Below are positions 53,550 through 64,000 of a stretch of DNA of 64,000 nucleotides, one piece after another; position 1 is the stretch's first letter; each line of letters opens with the position of its first letter. Location of the stretch: contig JAEMWC010000155.1 in the NCBI GenBank assembly GCA_016490735.1, positions 792,501-856,500 of the forward strand, written 5' to 3'. The stretch is from Pachyseris speciosa. Lineage: Eukaryota > Cnidaria > Anthozoa > Scleractinia > Pachyseridae. The notes below the pieces were generated by a model that was given only the letters and a program-made list of their open reading frames with translations, was not told where the DNA came from and made no database searches. The position numbers and the translations under genes are program-made.

Positions 53550-56500
53550 TTATAATTCAACATGGCTTAACCTTGGCCCTCTTTTCTTTTTTTCTTTTTT
53601 CTTCTTGCTTTTCTTTGAAGTCTCCTCTTGTTTGTTCTTTTCACTTTTCAGCTCCTGTAGTTAACCAACAAAAACAAGAGTTTCTGTAGTCCAATGCAAT
53701 GGTTAATTACCAAGATATACTGGTAGGAGAACTTCTGTACCCCTCCCCCAAAGTTACTGCAACAGCATGCTGCACCCCCTGCTGCCCAGTGTGCTCAGTT
53801 GGTAGAGCACTGGACTCCTGAGTGGAGAGTCTCAGGTTCAAACTCCAGACCAGACCACAAACCAGGCAGCGACATACGCCCTTGGACTTGTCTCCTTCAT
53901 CTCAGGTTCCACAAGTGAAAGTTGAAGGGGACATAAAAGAACCCACATTTGTCAAAAGAGAACAGAACATGGTTTCCAGTGCTGGCGCACGTTTCTCAAA
54001 ACTCCCAAAAAACTATTTTAAGCGCACTAGGTTCGTTGCTAGAAATTATTCTTCTAATACTTTTAATAATCTTTTATGAAAGCTTTCTATAAAATTGATA
54101 AATATGTTGGGCTAGTTTGCCCCCAAAGCTAGTAGCAATCAACAGAAAACTGAGTTGAAAAATACTTTTCGGGCCCGAAATGTTTTCAGAAGTTTTGAGA
54201 AATGAGCGCCAGTAGTCTCACCTTAAACACACACCTTAGGGTTAGATGGAGGCTAAACATTGGCCTGATCACCTATCCAGAGCCCCCATTTGTCATGGAA
54301 ACCTCCTAAGAGGCCTCATACACCCCTTCATTGCATGGAGAAGGACTGATAATGATGCTGTCTCCCATTTACACAATCAGGTGAAGAGACAAAGCAGAGT
54401 GCTGGTAGGACATTCAATTTAGTTTTCTATAGAGAAGCTACACTCAGGACTTTCACTGCTTACTCTTTCACAAAACAAATTTTTAATTAATAAAATTGTC
54501 GTTCTTTCATGTACATACTGTAAAGAAAAAAAATTAAACCTTTTTTAAGCCAATATAATTGTAGCCTCATTTTTTCCAGCAACAAGCATAATCTTTCTGA
54601 CAGGAGTTCCTTCTCTGTTTTTTTGGCCATGTTTCCAAATTTTTGGATTTCAGTCAGTTTTTCTACAGCCTATTGTTGTGGCCCTATTTTAAACCAACCT
54701 TTTGCACACTAGAAGAGCAGAAGACCTAATTCTGTGAGTCAACCCTTTCCCTTTATTTTTATTTTTAGAAACAAACAGTCCTCGCAGAATTGTTGTCATG
54801 CCTCGTTTATTATAGAGTAACCAATCACAGCAGGGGATGGTGTATACGTCACATGTAAACACATTATTCCAAGAAACCAAATCATTCAAAATAATGATGG
54901 AACTGTGCAAGATGGGAATGCTTAATAAAGCTTCATGCAATGATCACAGTTATAAAAATAAGAGAGGTATGGGAAAGGGTTGACTCAAGGGCATAACAGA
55001 TACACCTGTATGTAGGTTCCAAGTGAAAAAGAGACTCCTTCTCCTCCATTGTTTGGTGAACCTCTCTTCCATTAAAACAGGTATAACAATATAAAATCTT
55101 GTTTCCATGCAGAAGGATTTCCTGATAGGGTTTGATATACACTACACATACTACATCCAGTTCAAAATGCTTGCGCCAGAAGAATTATCAAAAGATTAAA
55201 TTGGGAGCATCTAATAAATTAATATATTCGTTTACGGCAATCTTGATATGGCAGATGAAAATAATATTTATTACCTCTTTCTTAGCTTGTTTTCTATATG
55301 GGTTAACATAGTTTGGATCCCTTGGTACAAGTCTCAGTTCTTGTGCCATCTAAACAAAAAAAAAGTAAATTCTAGTTGAAAATTAGTCGTCTTCAGGAGA
55401 CTCGTAAAAGGTACTTTTGGCTTTGGGGTGTACCTGTTGAAATCAAAATTTCCTCTACTAGACAAGCTTTGATTTCTTTGACACTACTACATCTTTTCGA
55501 TCTTTGATCAAAGTTTATTTTCTCATTGGTTTCCAAGCAACAGTTATCACCATAGCAACAGTAAAGCATGGCTGCTCATTTTGAAAAAGGTCAATTATTT
55601 AGAAATCCAGTCCGACACTTCATAACAAAACTTTAAGAGTGTAAACTACTAATAAAATTCCCACAAGTTGTAGGCCAAATTAGAAAAAATGTGTAAGTTA
55701 AGAGCATTTTGAAGTAAATTGCAAACAAAATTTTGAAGACCAATTTTGTTCATTCCCAAATTTTTCTAAATGACAAGTTTTACTAGAAAATATTAACCTT
55801 TTACACTATTTTTCTCTGTCCAAACATTTTGAATCCACACTGAGCCTCCTAGGTAGCTGCAATTGCAAAATGTTTATTATAAGTTTGGAAATGGCTAAAT
55901 TGAAAGCACGGACAAGTCACAAAGCTTGTAATTTTCATAAATCTAGCCATTTTTGTGCTTAAATGTCTTACAATCACAGCCACCTAAGAGGCTCAATATG
56001 AATTGAAAATGCTTTACTACCATGATAATTCCTTGAACAGAGAAGAGTATAAAAGTTTCACATTTCCTTCTAAAGCTTGGAGAAAAACATGGGAATGAGC
56101 AAAACTGACCTTTAAAAGTTAATTAACTGACAATTTAATTACTTGAAAGCTCTCTTACAGATTTTTTTTTTCTAATTTGGCATACAACTTGTGGGACTTG
56201 AGCAGTTTACACTTTTTAAGTTTTGTTTCCTTAGTAGAAGTTTGGCAACTCCCCCCTGGATGGGCTTCATGCACCTTTTCTACTTCTTTTGAGAATTTTC
56301 AAACAAAAAAAAAAACATGACCATATGACTGGATAATTATTTTCACTTTTGCCAGGTCACAGTGGGTTTAAACAACAAATTAATGGGCCACAAAAGTGTA
56401 ACTCACCAAATTTAATAATTTTGTGTCTGTTTCATCATAGACTTGTGTTTCATTGCAAAAGCTAACACTCCATCTGACGAGAAGTCCCCATTCCTTAGAT

Positions 56501-57676
56501 TTGCTATATACCTGAAATATAAGGAACACTCACAGAAGTCCTCATGAAGCTGGGATAGGGTAGTGTGAGAAACTAAAACTATCCCTCATGTTACAGCAGT
56601 TTTTAATAATTGATCATGAGTGTCGAATGTTATTAAGTTGTTTTAATTCGTTTTGCTTTGCTATGCTCTTTTGTTGGCATGCAAAACTACCGTAGAATTC
56701 TGAAAGTAACGGAAGGGGCCGCTACTTTCGGATAGCCATTATTTTCGGATAGGTAAAAAACATTTGTAACTCAAAGTGGTCTTAGACAAAGATGTATGCA
56801 TGTGCTCCAAGATAATTTGAGAATTTTTACAAGTTCTAGTTTTCTAATCTGTATACATTGAACAATAATCACAGTTTCATGACAAAGGTTGGTGTTTTTC
56901 TTGTTCGAACAATAGTCTGAATTTCAGCCGTTTCCTCCCCCTATCCCCCTATCCCCCCCCCCCCCCCCCCGTTGGTCAGGGGAGGCAACGGCTTAAATTC
57001 AGACTGTTGTTCCAGTTCCTTACCAAAGAGGAGGTATTATTTGTATTTCTCTCGTTCCAGTTGATTAATATGTTACGTTAAATATGATACTCCTTGAGAT
57101 CGCTTTGTAAGCTGACGGAAAGTACCATAATGCTTGAAATGAACGTTAGATACGACAGTCACAACAGTGTTTTGTTACTGTTTTGGGGTAGTTTTTCAAA
57201 ATGCCGTTACTTTCGGGGGGGCCGTTACTTTCGGGATTTAATAGGAAGGCAAAAGCATAACGTTACTTTCAGGTAGCCGTTACTTTCATGTAAGCTACAT
57301 GCACTTGCTTTGAATTCTGATTGGTTCACTGCACTAATTCCATCTGCTGTGATTGGCTAGAGTAATTATTTTGGTCTTCGTAAACTTTTTTATGACACTC
57401 AGTTGAAAAGCTTGCTGTGACTAAACACATGGAGAATTCTAATACACAAGAGCAATGTAGAAAAATAGCACATCTCAAGCTATATTCTCCAAGCATATTT
57501 TCTTTCCTTACAACATACTGTAGCACTACATGAATAAATGTAACATTTAGTTTGTAAAAAAATTGATTAATTAATATCTTAGTGTTACAGTGTACATCTT
57601 ACCTCATATGTGATGTCGGGGAGACGAAGAAGAATATCTCCAAAAAGAGCTGTGTTCTCCAAAATATTAGCTAAGG
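53550..57676 (-). CDS. CCDC134: CCDC134 homologue, last four coding exons (partial)
   Basis: CCDC134 is a small secretory-pathway (ER) protein of animals. Exons on the minus strand: 57676-57603, 56511-56407, 55349-55275, 53654-53550 (stop 53552-53550). All have AG/GT borders; 2 + 354 nt + stop join in frame to 118 residues. Family signatures: ENTALFGDILLRLPD, EWGLLVRWSVSFCNET, LNLMAQELRL, RDPNYVNPY, a Lys-rich tail and GPRLSHVEL; the human protein has ENTAFFGDVVLRFP, LLIRWGISFCNQT, LSLMAQELGI and ends GPRISRSQSEL. The last four residues HVEL resemble a KDEL-type ER retrieval signal, as does the human QSEL. The N-terminal half (signal peptide and coiled-coil region) was not found between 57677 and 64000; it may lie beyond the window or be hidden by repeats. 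Introns contain nested SINE and MITEs. Confidence 0.9.
53784..54370 (+). mobile_element. tRNA-derived SINE, split by a MITE (CCDC134 intron)
   Basis: The head GTGCTCAGTTGGTAGAGCAC and GGTTCAAACTCC shows clear A and B boxes, followed by GGGACATAAAAGAACCCACA. The body stops at about 53982 and resumes at about 54212 with AGTCTCACCTTAAACACAC. Confidence 0.75.
53983..54211. mobile_element. 229-bp MITE nested in the SINE
   Basis: TGGCGCACGTTTCTCAAAAC at the left is mirrored by GTTTTGAGAAATGAGCGCCA at the right. CCAGT occurs at both outer flanks and may be part of a target duplication. Confidence 0.8.
55612..56235. mobile_element. Long fold-back element, about 620 bp (CCDC134 intron)
   Basis: CAAAACTTTAAGAGTGTAAAC at the left (55626 on) is mirrored by GTTTACACTTTTTAAGTTTTG at the right end; CCACAAGTTGTAGGCC mirrors GGCATACAACTTGTGG. 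Inner segments (GAGCCTCCTAGGTAGCTGCA versus its mirror near 55980) show that nearly the whole element is one giant hairpin centred near 55920. One arm recurs at 18280-18500. Confidence 0.85.
56615..57415. mobile_element. Fourth copy of the 282-bp MITE, split by a nested insertion (CCDC134 intron)
   Basis: The left part (56620-56685, TGAGTGTCGAATG...TTTGCTTTGC) and right part (57290-57415, TACATG..TTGC..GATTGGTTCACTGCAC...ACTCAGTTGAAAAGC) align with the two ends of the family. The inserted 56690-57285 has CTGAAAGTAACGG and CCGTTACTTTC ends and an inner palindrome around a poly-C tract (AGTCTGAATTTCAGCCGTT mirrored by AACGGCTTAAATTCAGACT, 56920-57020). Confidence 0.8.
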
Positions 57677-57849
57677 CTAGAAAAGGGAAATGATATGATA
57701 TATATGTTAATATACAATTTAATATAAAACTTGTTCTTTGTTTTTTCACTTCAAGCTTGATGCACTCTCAAAGTGACCTTGTTGGCTTATTTTGTCACAT
57801 GTAATAATAAGCAGCAAATGACCTGACTTCGGACTTTGTTCATGATTCA

Positions 57850-58030
57850 CTTTGATTTTCAAAGAGGCACACATAATTACTTGGCCAACTTCCATGGGAA
57901 CATGGTCAAGTCTAAATCTGGGCTTTGTTCTTCGTCGTTTTATTCTTTGTCGTATTTCATCCACAAAGCTCACTTCCGGCGTTTCTGTGCAAGCGCTAAC
58001 TAAAAATAGCACTCTGGGAACGAGATTGCA
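57850..58030. repeat. Dispersed repeat with ACTCTGGGAACGAGATTG end
   Basis: The right end resembles the terminal sequence of the 36798-37138 cluster. The opposite-strand open frame here has no recognised domain and reads through the repeat. Confidence 0.5.
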
Positions 58031-58044
58031 CAATAACAAGAATG

Positions 58045-58215
58045 TGGTCACTGAAAATATCATGCACACTAAAACATTGATTTACCTTGTGTTTTGAGGT
58101 TTGAACGACTAATATGTTAAGAGAAGTGTGTATACGCATGCTTGCAAGTTCAACAGCAAGATGAGAGATGTTTTAACATAGCTAAACTAAATTGCAGATG
58201 TTTCTGTGCCACTTC
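58045..58215. repeat. Dispersed repeat, copy 2 of the 44030-44182 family
   Basis: It shares TACCTTGTGTTTTGAG-like, ATATGTTAAGAGAAGTGTGT and GCAGATGTT words in order with the other copy. Confidence 0.75.
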
Positions 58216-59284
58216 ATAATCAACTCTGTAATTTTGAGTGTTTGAATGAGTTTTCTGATGTGGTTTAATTAAGCTTATTTAATGCCAATAGCATCGCTTG
58301 CTATTTAGCAAAGAACCACCAACTGAGAAGCTGCACAGACTGCACAGACTCCAAACAGCAGGTAAATTCAATCATTTCTTCTTGCTTCAAGTCCGAAAGT
58401 GCACCGGAAGTAAGACCGTCCTGACTGAGAATTATGTGATGAGCGCATGTTGGAAATTTGATCTTGATGTTCCCTTGAGACATCAATGTGTTAAATAAAT
58501 CTAATTTATTCCAGAAAACATGTTGCAAGCTTGATGTGAAAATATTTTTACAAGCAAGAAACTAAGCAAAGCACCGAAAATGGCCAGCTGTGATAACTTT
58601 TTTTCACAGCATGAGGAAAAGATATGCACAGGTTTTGTAGGGTAAGCTCTGTAAGCAACAAAATGTCTTCCATGTCGGCTTGTTGGCTCTGAATTTTCCT
58701 TTGCCGCGGCAGTTCGTCTGAAATCAATGTTCGCTGATATGTTGTCAACGGTCGTCAACTCTTGAAACACCTTGCTTACATTGTATAACCAGAAGTCAGT
58801 GCAGGAGTGGACGCATTCTCAAGATTCAGAAATACTTTAATTTCTGAATCAAAGGTCTTTATATATTAAAGAACACAAGGTTATTTTTTTTTGGAAATCA
58901 AGAAAAAAACATCTTAAAACAAGAGAACTTCTGAATTTTTTCTTATTTTCATCAAGCTCTTAATATGATAAAGTTCAGTAACATTAAGAACTTCAAAATG
59001 AGAAACAAAAACTTTTTGTCCTAAAATTAAGAAATTGGGTTTTAGCGTGCGAATAACTCAAGTACAGGATATCCCCGAGACTTTGACAGGTTGTGTATTT
59101 ACTTGACATTTGTGCATTTATCTGTATGTGATCAAAATACGGATGCTACAGTTTATGAAAATAGAATATTGAAAGGAATTCCGATTGCCTCTTGGGAGGC
59201 AGAGTGAAGGCCATTATGGCCTCTTGTTATTATACTGAAACAGTTATTAAATCACTTGTGAAGCTGGAAGGACTATAGGACAGA
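58216..59284. other. No gene recognised
   Basis: The only clear structure is an 11-bp perfect stem GATTCAGAAAT/ATTTCTGAATC (58823-58850). I looked here for the missing N-terminal CCDC134 exons and did not find them. Confidence 0.45.
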
Positions 59285-62200
59285 GTGTTAAATGGGGTTA
59301 AATGCAATTTAACCTAGTTAACGTCTAGGAGCAAGTCTTTGCTCAGTTTATTGGCATGGCGTTTGCGTTTGCTGTTAGCCTTTCTGGCTTATGTCTGATG
59401 TCTTCAGGCAGTCCAGTGGTCAGCGGGGGTCCTGATATTTTATGCGTGCACCTTTTCCATGCGCTGGCAGTTTTTACTTGCTCTGCGTACGGGGCGTTAC
59501 AGCTCGTGTGTTTCGAGTATTTCTGTTCTACTTTTTCGGGGCTTATTGACCTTAAGTTGTTCGCAGTCGACGGACTTCGCTTCCATTGGTGTTGTCCTTC
59601 CTTAGTAGCTTTTTTCCGCCGTTTTATTGAGGGTTTTTGCAGCGTTATCTTTCGCATCTCATTGTCGCGTGTTGGCGCCTTTTTTCTGGTGTGCTCCAGT
59701 CCGACATGGTAAATCTTCACGCTCAATCTACAACAGCTCGACCCTACAGCTTCCACTTCATTCCCCCTCATCGTCTAGGTCGCGGTTGTAGTCAGGACGC
59801 CTTTTCCACGGGAGCTTCTTCCTCTCTTTCGGTTGAGATAGCGATGGCCGTGGCACAAGTACAGTTCTCGGCCACTGTTCGCGTCGATCGGGGATCCCAC
59901 CGCTCCGGTGTCATGCGCTCCACCGGTTATGATGAGTGTTGGTTTTAGTGCTGCGAGGGTCGTGGCTGGCTCTTGTACGGTTTTTGCAGGTATGTTGAGG
60001 TTGCATTCATTACTGGCTTCAACTCGGTCCGCTTCGGGGATTTTTCGTGAACCTCTGGCGGTTAGTGGTAAGTATTTGGTAGAGTATTTTTCCCGGTGAG
60101 CGATTAGCGGTTTTTACCTTAGCGGTATTTATTAGCGTACATTTGTGCTTTTTAGCGGTTTACGGTGCCCTGTCTTTAGCGGTTAGGGGTATTTATTAGC
60201 GTACATTTTGTGCGACTAGCCCAGTGGATTTGCGTGTCCTGTCTTAAGCGGTTAGTGGTATTTTCAGTACACAGTTGTGTGACTATCTCGGCCCGCTGCT
60301 GGGGTTTTTTTCGTGAACCTCTTGCGGTTAGTGGTAAGTATTTGGCGGATTTGCGTGTTCTTAGCGAAATTTATTAGCGTACATTGTGCATTTAGCGGTT
60401 TACGGTTTCTAGCGGGTTTGCATGTCCTGTCTGTAGCGGTTAGCGGTATTTGTTAGCGTACTTTTTGTGTGATTAGCTTAGTGGATTTGCGTGTCCTGTC
60501 GTAAGCGGTTAATATTTCTATACATTTTATTTTATAAACCTTTATGTCAGTGGTATTTTTAGCGCACATTTTGTACGACTAGCGGCTGGCGGTTTGCGTG
60601 TCCTGTCTTTTACGATTCGCGGTAGTTATTACCATACTTCTGTGCGACTAGCGTTTGGCGGTTTTTCTGCGAATTTGCGTGACCTGTCATAACCCTTAGT
60701 TGATTAACCCTTGGGAACCCTTGGGCAGAGGGTAACCAGTGTCACCACCACGTTTAGCATTCTATGCTTCAACGGTAGCTGGTTTTATTTTCATGTTTTT
60801 GCGATGCGGTTATTTTTTATTTATTAAGTTATTTATTATTAATTTAGTTAATGCAATTTACTTTAGTTACTACTAGTAGCATTTTCAGTTGGTCGGTTAG
60901 CGGTTTTTTGTTAGAGGATTTGCGTGTCCTGTCTGGGGTGTTTGTATCCCCTATGCGTTTTTGCAGGACTGTAGCTATATGCAGTTGTCGGTGTTTTGTT
61001 GCGTGTTTGTTTGTTTGTTTGTTTGTTTTTTTTTTTTTTTTGTGGTGAGCACTTTGTTAGCGTTGTTTGCGTGTCCTGTCTGGGGTGTTTGTATCCCCAA
61101 TGTGTTCTGCAGGACTGTGGAAGTGTGCGGTTGGCGGTGTTTTGTTGCATCGTTTTTTGCGGTGAGCGGTTAGCGTTTTGTAGTGGATTTGTGTGTCCTG
61201 TCTAGGGTGTTTGTATCCCTTATGCGCTATGCAGGATGGTAGTGGTGTGTGGTTGGCAGTGTTTTATTGCGTATTGTTTGTGGTGAGCAGTTGGCGGTTT
61301 TATTTGCGTTTTTGCATGTCCTGTCTAGGGTGTTTGTATCCCCAATGCATTTTTGCAGGCCTGTGGTGGTGTGCGTATAGTTTTTGTTGCGTGTTATTAT
61401 TGATTTACTTAATGCTATTTAACTTTAGTTACTACTACGAGCATTGTCACTTGGTCTGTTAGGGTTTTTTTGTTAGAGGATTTGCGTCCTGTCAAGGGTT
61501 TTTTGTATTCCTTCTGCGGTTACCAGGACTGTAGCCATATGCGGCTAGTGGTATTTAATAGGGTCAATGTAATTTAACTTAGTTAACAACCTGGAGTAAG
61601 TTTGCTCCTTGGTGGCGTAGCGTGGCGTTAGCGTTTATTGGCGTATAGTTTGAGCACGGGTGGCTCATTAACATTTGGGCGTTTGTTGTTACATTACTGT
61701 TTTGGGCCTGGTTCAGGTCTGCGGGCAATTGCATGGCCAGCGGGATCCTCTTGCAGTTTAGGCATGCTCCTTTGCATGTGCTCAGAATTTCACTCTACTC
61801 AGTTTTGTGTGTGCGTATAGTTTTTTGTTGCGTGTTATTACTGATTTACTTAATGCTATTTAACTTTAGTAACTACTACGAGCAGTCACTTGGTCTGTTA
61901 GGGGTTTTTTGTTAGAGGATTTGCGTCCTGTCAAGGGTTTTTGTATTCCTTATGCAGTTACCAGGACTGTAGCCATATGCGGCTAGTGGTATTTAATAGG
62001 GTTAAATGTAATTTAACTTAGTTAACAACCTGGAGCAAGTTTGCTCCTTGGTGGCGTGGCGTAGCATGGCGTTAGCGTTTATTGGCGTATAGTTTGAGCA
62101 TGGGTGGCTCATTAACATTTGGGCGTTTGTTGTTACATTACTGTTTTGGGCCTGGTTCAGGTCTGCGGGCAATTGCATGGCCAGCGGTATCCTCTTGCAG

Positions 62201-62760
62201 TTTAGGCATGCTCCTTTGCACGTGCTCAGAATTTCACTCTACTCAGTTTTGTGTGTGCGTATAGTTTTTGTTGCGGGTTATTATTGATTTACTTAATGCT
62301 ATTTAACTTTAGTTACTACTACGAGCATTGTCATTTGGTCTGTTAGGGGTTTTTTGTTAGAGGATTTGCGTCCTGTCAAGGGTTTTTGTATTCCTTATGC
62401 AGTTACCAGGACTGTAGCCATATGCGGCTAGTGGTATTTAATAGGGTTAAATGTAATTTAACTTAGTTAACAACCTGGAGCAAGTTTGCTCCTTGGTGGC
62501 GTGGCGTGGCGTGGCGTGGCGTAGCATGGCGTTAGCGTTTATTGGCGTATAGTTTGAGCACGGGTGGCTCATTAACATTTGGGCGTTTGTGGTTACATTA
62601 CTGTTTTGGGCCTGGTTCAGGTCTGCGGGCAATTGCATGGCCAGCGGTATCCTCTTGCAGTTCAGGCATGCTGCTTTGCACGTGCTCAGAATTTCACTCT
62701 ACTCAGTTTATCGCGTTATCGTTTATTAGCGTATATTTGCGGTGAGTGGGTTATTTTATT
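59285..62760. repeat. Complex satellite region with about 445-bp and about 125-bp tandem units
   Basis: Three consecutive units share the anchor GCATGGCCAGCG at 61731, 62175 and 62635 (periods 444 and 460; the longer one has extra GGCGT pentamers at 62496-62523). A shorter unit with GTGTCCTGTCTGGGGTGTTT recurs near 60924, 61070, 61192 and 61318 and, drifted, in each long unit. TTAGCGG(T)TATTTATTAGCGTAC words fill 60060-60700, and 59295-59360 resembles the start of a long unit. The repeated open frames beginning MAYSLSTGGSLTFG are a by-product; no protein family was seen. Confidence 0.9.
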
Positions 62761-62809
62761 ATTATTTATTTATTATATTATTCTATTTATTTACATATAT
62801 ATATATAAA

Positions 62810-62951
62810 CATTGTTTTTGTTTGTTTTGTTTGTTTTGTTTTGTTTTGTTTTTTGTTTGTTTGTTTTTTTTTTTTTTGTTTTTTGTTTTTTTTTGTTTTG
62901 TTTTTTTTTTTTTTTTTGTTTTTTTTGTTTTTTTTGTTTTTGTTTTTTTTG
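62810..62951. repeat. T-rich low-complexity tract
   Basis: About 140 bases of T runs separated by single G, preceded by (TTTG)n. The Phe-rich frame is an artefact. A shorter T tract is at 61027-61041. Confidence 0.97.
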
Positions 62952-63379
62952 TGGCTCTGTGTGTCCTGCCTAGGGTGTTTGGTCTCCCTTCTGTGTTTTG
63001 TGAGACTGTAGGGAGTGTTTTGTCCTAGACGTAGTTTGCGTGACTTCAGCCATTGGAGGTTAGCGGTATTTGCGAGTTCTTGTTTACAGCGAGATTCCTT
63101 TGTGCTTGCCCAGGGCCTACCCACATCTACACTGTCATCATTTTTACATATCAGCCCAACATCGCTAGGTCTGTTTCCGCTGTTAGGATGGCCGTTTGAG
63201 TCCAGAGGGTGCTCTTTTGCCAGCTGTTGAACAGTCACTCTTCCGTTTTGCATCACTTTTGGCCGACAACGTCCACCACTTATCCATCATGAGGTACATC
63301 AGTGTAGTGTGGTCCCTTCACATTACAGTGGTTTACCTGATCACTTGGTCAACTGTCTGCCGCTGGAGTGTGTACTGAG

Positions 63380-64000
63380 GGCTATAGGCATGTACAGGGT
63401 TCCTCTCCTATTACGATTATCTCTTGCAGGTCATTCAGTACATGTCAGTCCTCACATCCCAGGACCGTGTCTTGCTCCAGTTCTCTGGCTTTTACTCGCA
63501 GGCTAGTTCATCACTATTTTATGTTTGACCCCGGTGTCCACCTCAGTGGTGTTAGTGACGTGCAGGCTAATGCGTTGGTGGATCCTACATGCTTCAGTGT
63601 TAACATCAAGTCCTCTGCGACTGAACAGTGCATTTTCCGTGGGCTGTGTCATCTACTTGGACCGGGGGAACAAGTTATTTGCCTGGTGATTGCCTTGAAT
63701 TGGGTAGCTTTCTGGCTATTTTGTGTCTTTTTACTATTCAGCGGTTGTCTTGTTTGGTCCAATCTCTTTTACACTCCGCTCGTTATCATGGTTCTTACCC
63801 GGGCCACAGCTGACAGATTGGTGCTGTCACTACTGCAGCTTTCCGGGGAGTCCCAGATCATTTTCTTTCAAGTCCTTAGGCCAGTGGCTTAGTGGTGCCT
63901 ACAACGTTACGTCCGCTCAACAGTTCAAATGTTCTTACTCGGGTGTTTATCAGTTGGTTTAGCAAGTTGTATTTTGATGTCACTTCATTTGGAGTTGGGT
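63380..64000 (+). pseudogene. Degraded tyrosine recombinase of a YR retrotransposon or Crypton-like element
   Basis: In one frame FDPGVHLSGVSDVQANALVD and FSVNIKSSATEQCIFRG match the region between the catalytic Arg and the HxxR motif in DIRS/Ngaro/Crypton-type recombinases. In another frame downstream (about 63850-63930) FKSLGQWLSGAYNVTSAQQF matches the LGxW...Y end. Between them LTRATADRLVLSLLQLSG fits the usual link. Frames switch repeatedly and stops intervene. The expected catalytic Arg and HxxR are not clearly preserved. It is a different, older copy than the minus-strand recombinase at 46-50 kb. Confidence 0.6.

Noticed and set aside
59343..59771. Overlapping 118- and 142-codon ORFs on opposite strands
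   Set aside because: Neither has a recognised domain or splice context, and the region begins with a satellite-like unit. An element-encoded protein cannot be fully excluded.
61638..62745. Three similar 60-67-codon ORFs starting MAYSLS
   Set aside because: They occupy the same place in each satellite unit, have no family, and include frame-disrupting length changes between units.
62579..63256. Phe-rich and Lys-rich ORFs
   Set aside because: They are readings of the T-rich low-complexity tract.

Overview
The window reads as a metazoan nuclear genome, most likely an anthozoan cnidarian such as a stony coral. The evidence is two intron-rich animal genes (AGK and CCDC134 homologues), AT-rich introns with GT/AG sites, and a dense load of BEL/Pao, DIRS/Ngaro-like and CR1/Jockey-like retroelements, tRNA-derived SINEs, fold-back MITEs and microsatellites. 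There is no bacterial gene organisation. The taxon is inferred from gene and repeat style, not from a search.

Layout. 1-3030: 3' part of a broken BEL/Pao LTR retrotransposon with its 3' LTR. 3.3-4.7 kb: small repeats and a minisatellite just upstream of AGK. 4714-13082 (+): a complete acylglycerol kinase gene, 14 coding exons joining in phase to 405 codons plus stop. 14-23 kb: fold-back elements, microsatellites, SINE copies and several well-formed but unidentified candidate exons. 24.2-26.2 kb: a roughly 45-copy minisatellite with a 43-bp unit that is open in all six frames and so produces many false long ORFs. 26-33 kb: mostly non-coding, with SINEs and weak exon candidates. 33.5-36.1 kb (-): a degraded CR1/Jockey-like reverse transcriptase split by a 446-bp MITE. 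38.0-38.8 kb: a hAT-like element with a short ORF. 39234-40718 (+): a single-exon F-box gene whose stop codon lies inside the TTAA of a piggyBac-like MITE. 41-46 kb: a field of MITEs and duplications. 46.2-52.05 kb (-): a DIRS/Ngaro-like element (Gag, RT-RNase H, tyrosine recombinase) whose recombinase is split by about 2.2 kb of inserted transposons. 53550-57676 (-): the last four coding exons of CCDC134, ending in a KDEL-like HVEL; its introns hold nested repeats. 59.3-62.8 kb: a complex satellite with about 445-bp tandem units. 63.4-64.0 kb: remains of a second tyrosine recombinase.

Only AGK, CCDC134 and the F-box gene are strong host genes. AGK is a mitochondrial lipid kinase and CCDC134 a secretory-pathway protein; no shared function is suggested by their proximity. 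Almost everything else is mobile or repetitive DNA, and the main interest lies in its nested structure, the six-frame-open minisatellite, and the unassigned candidate exons at 15.2-15.7 and 22.4-23.0 kb.
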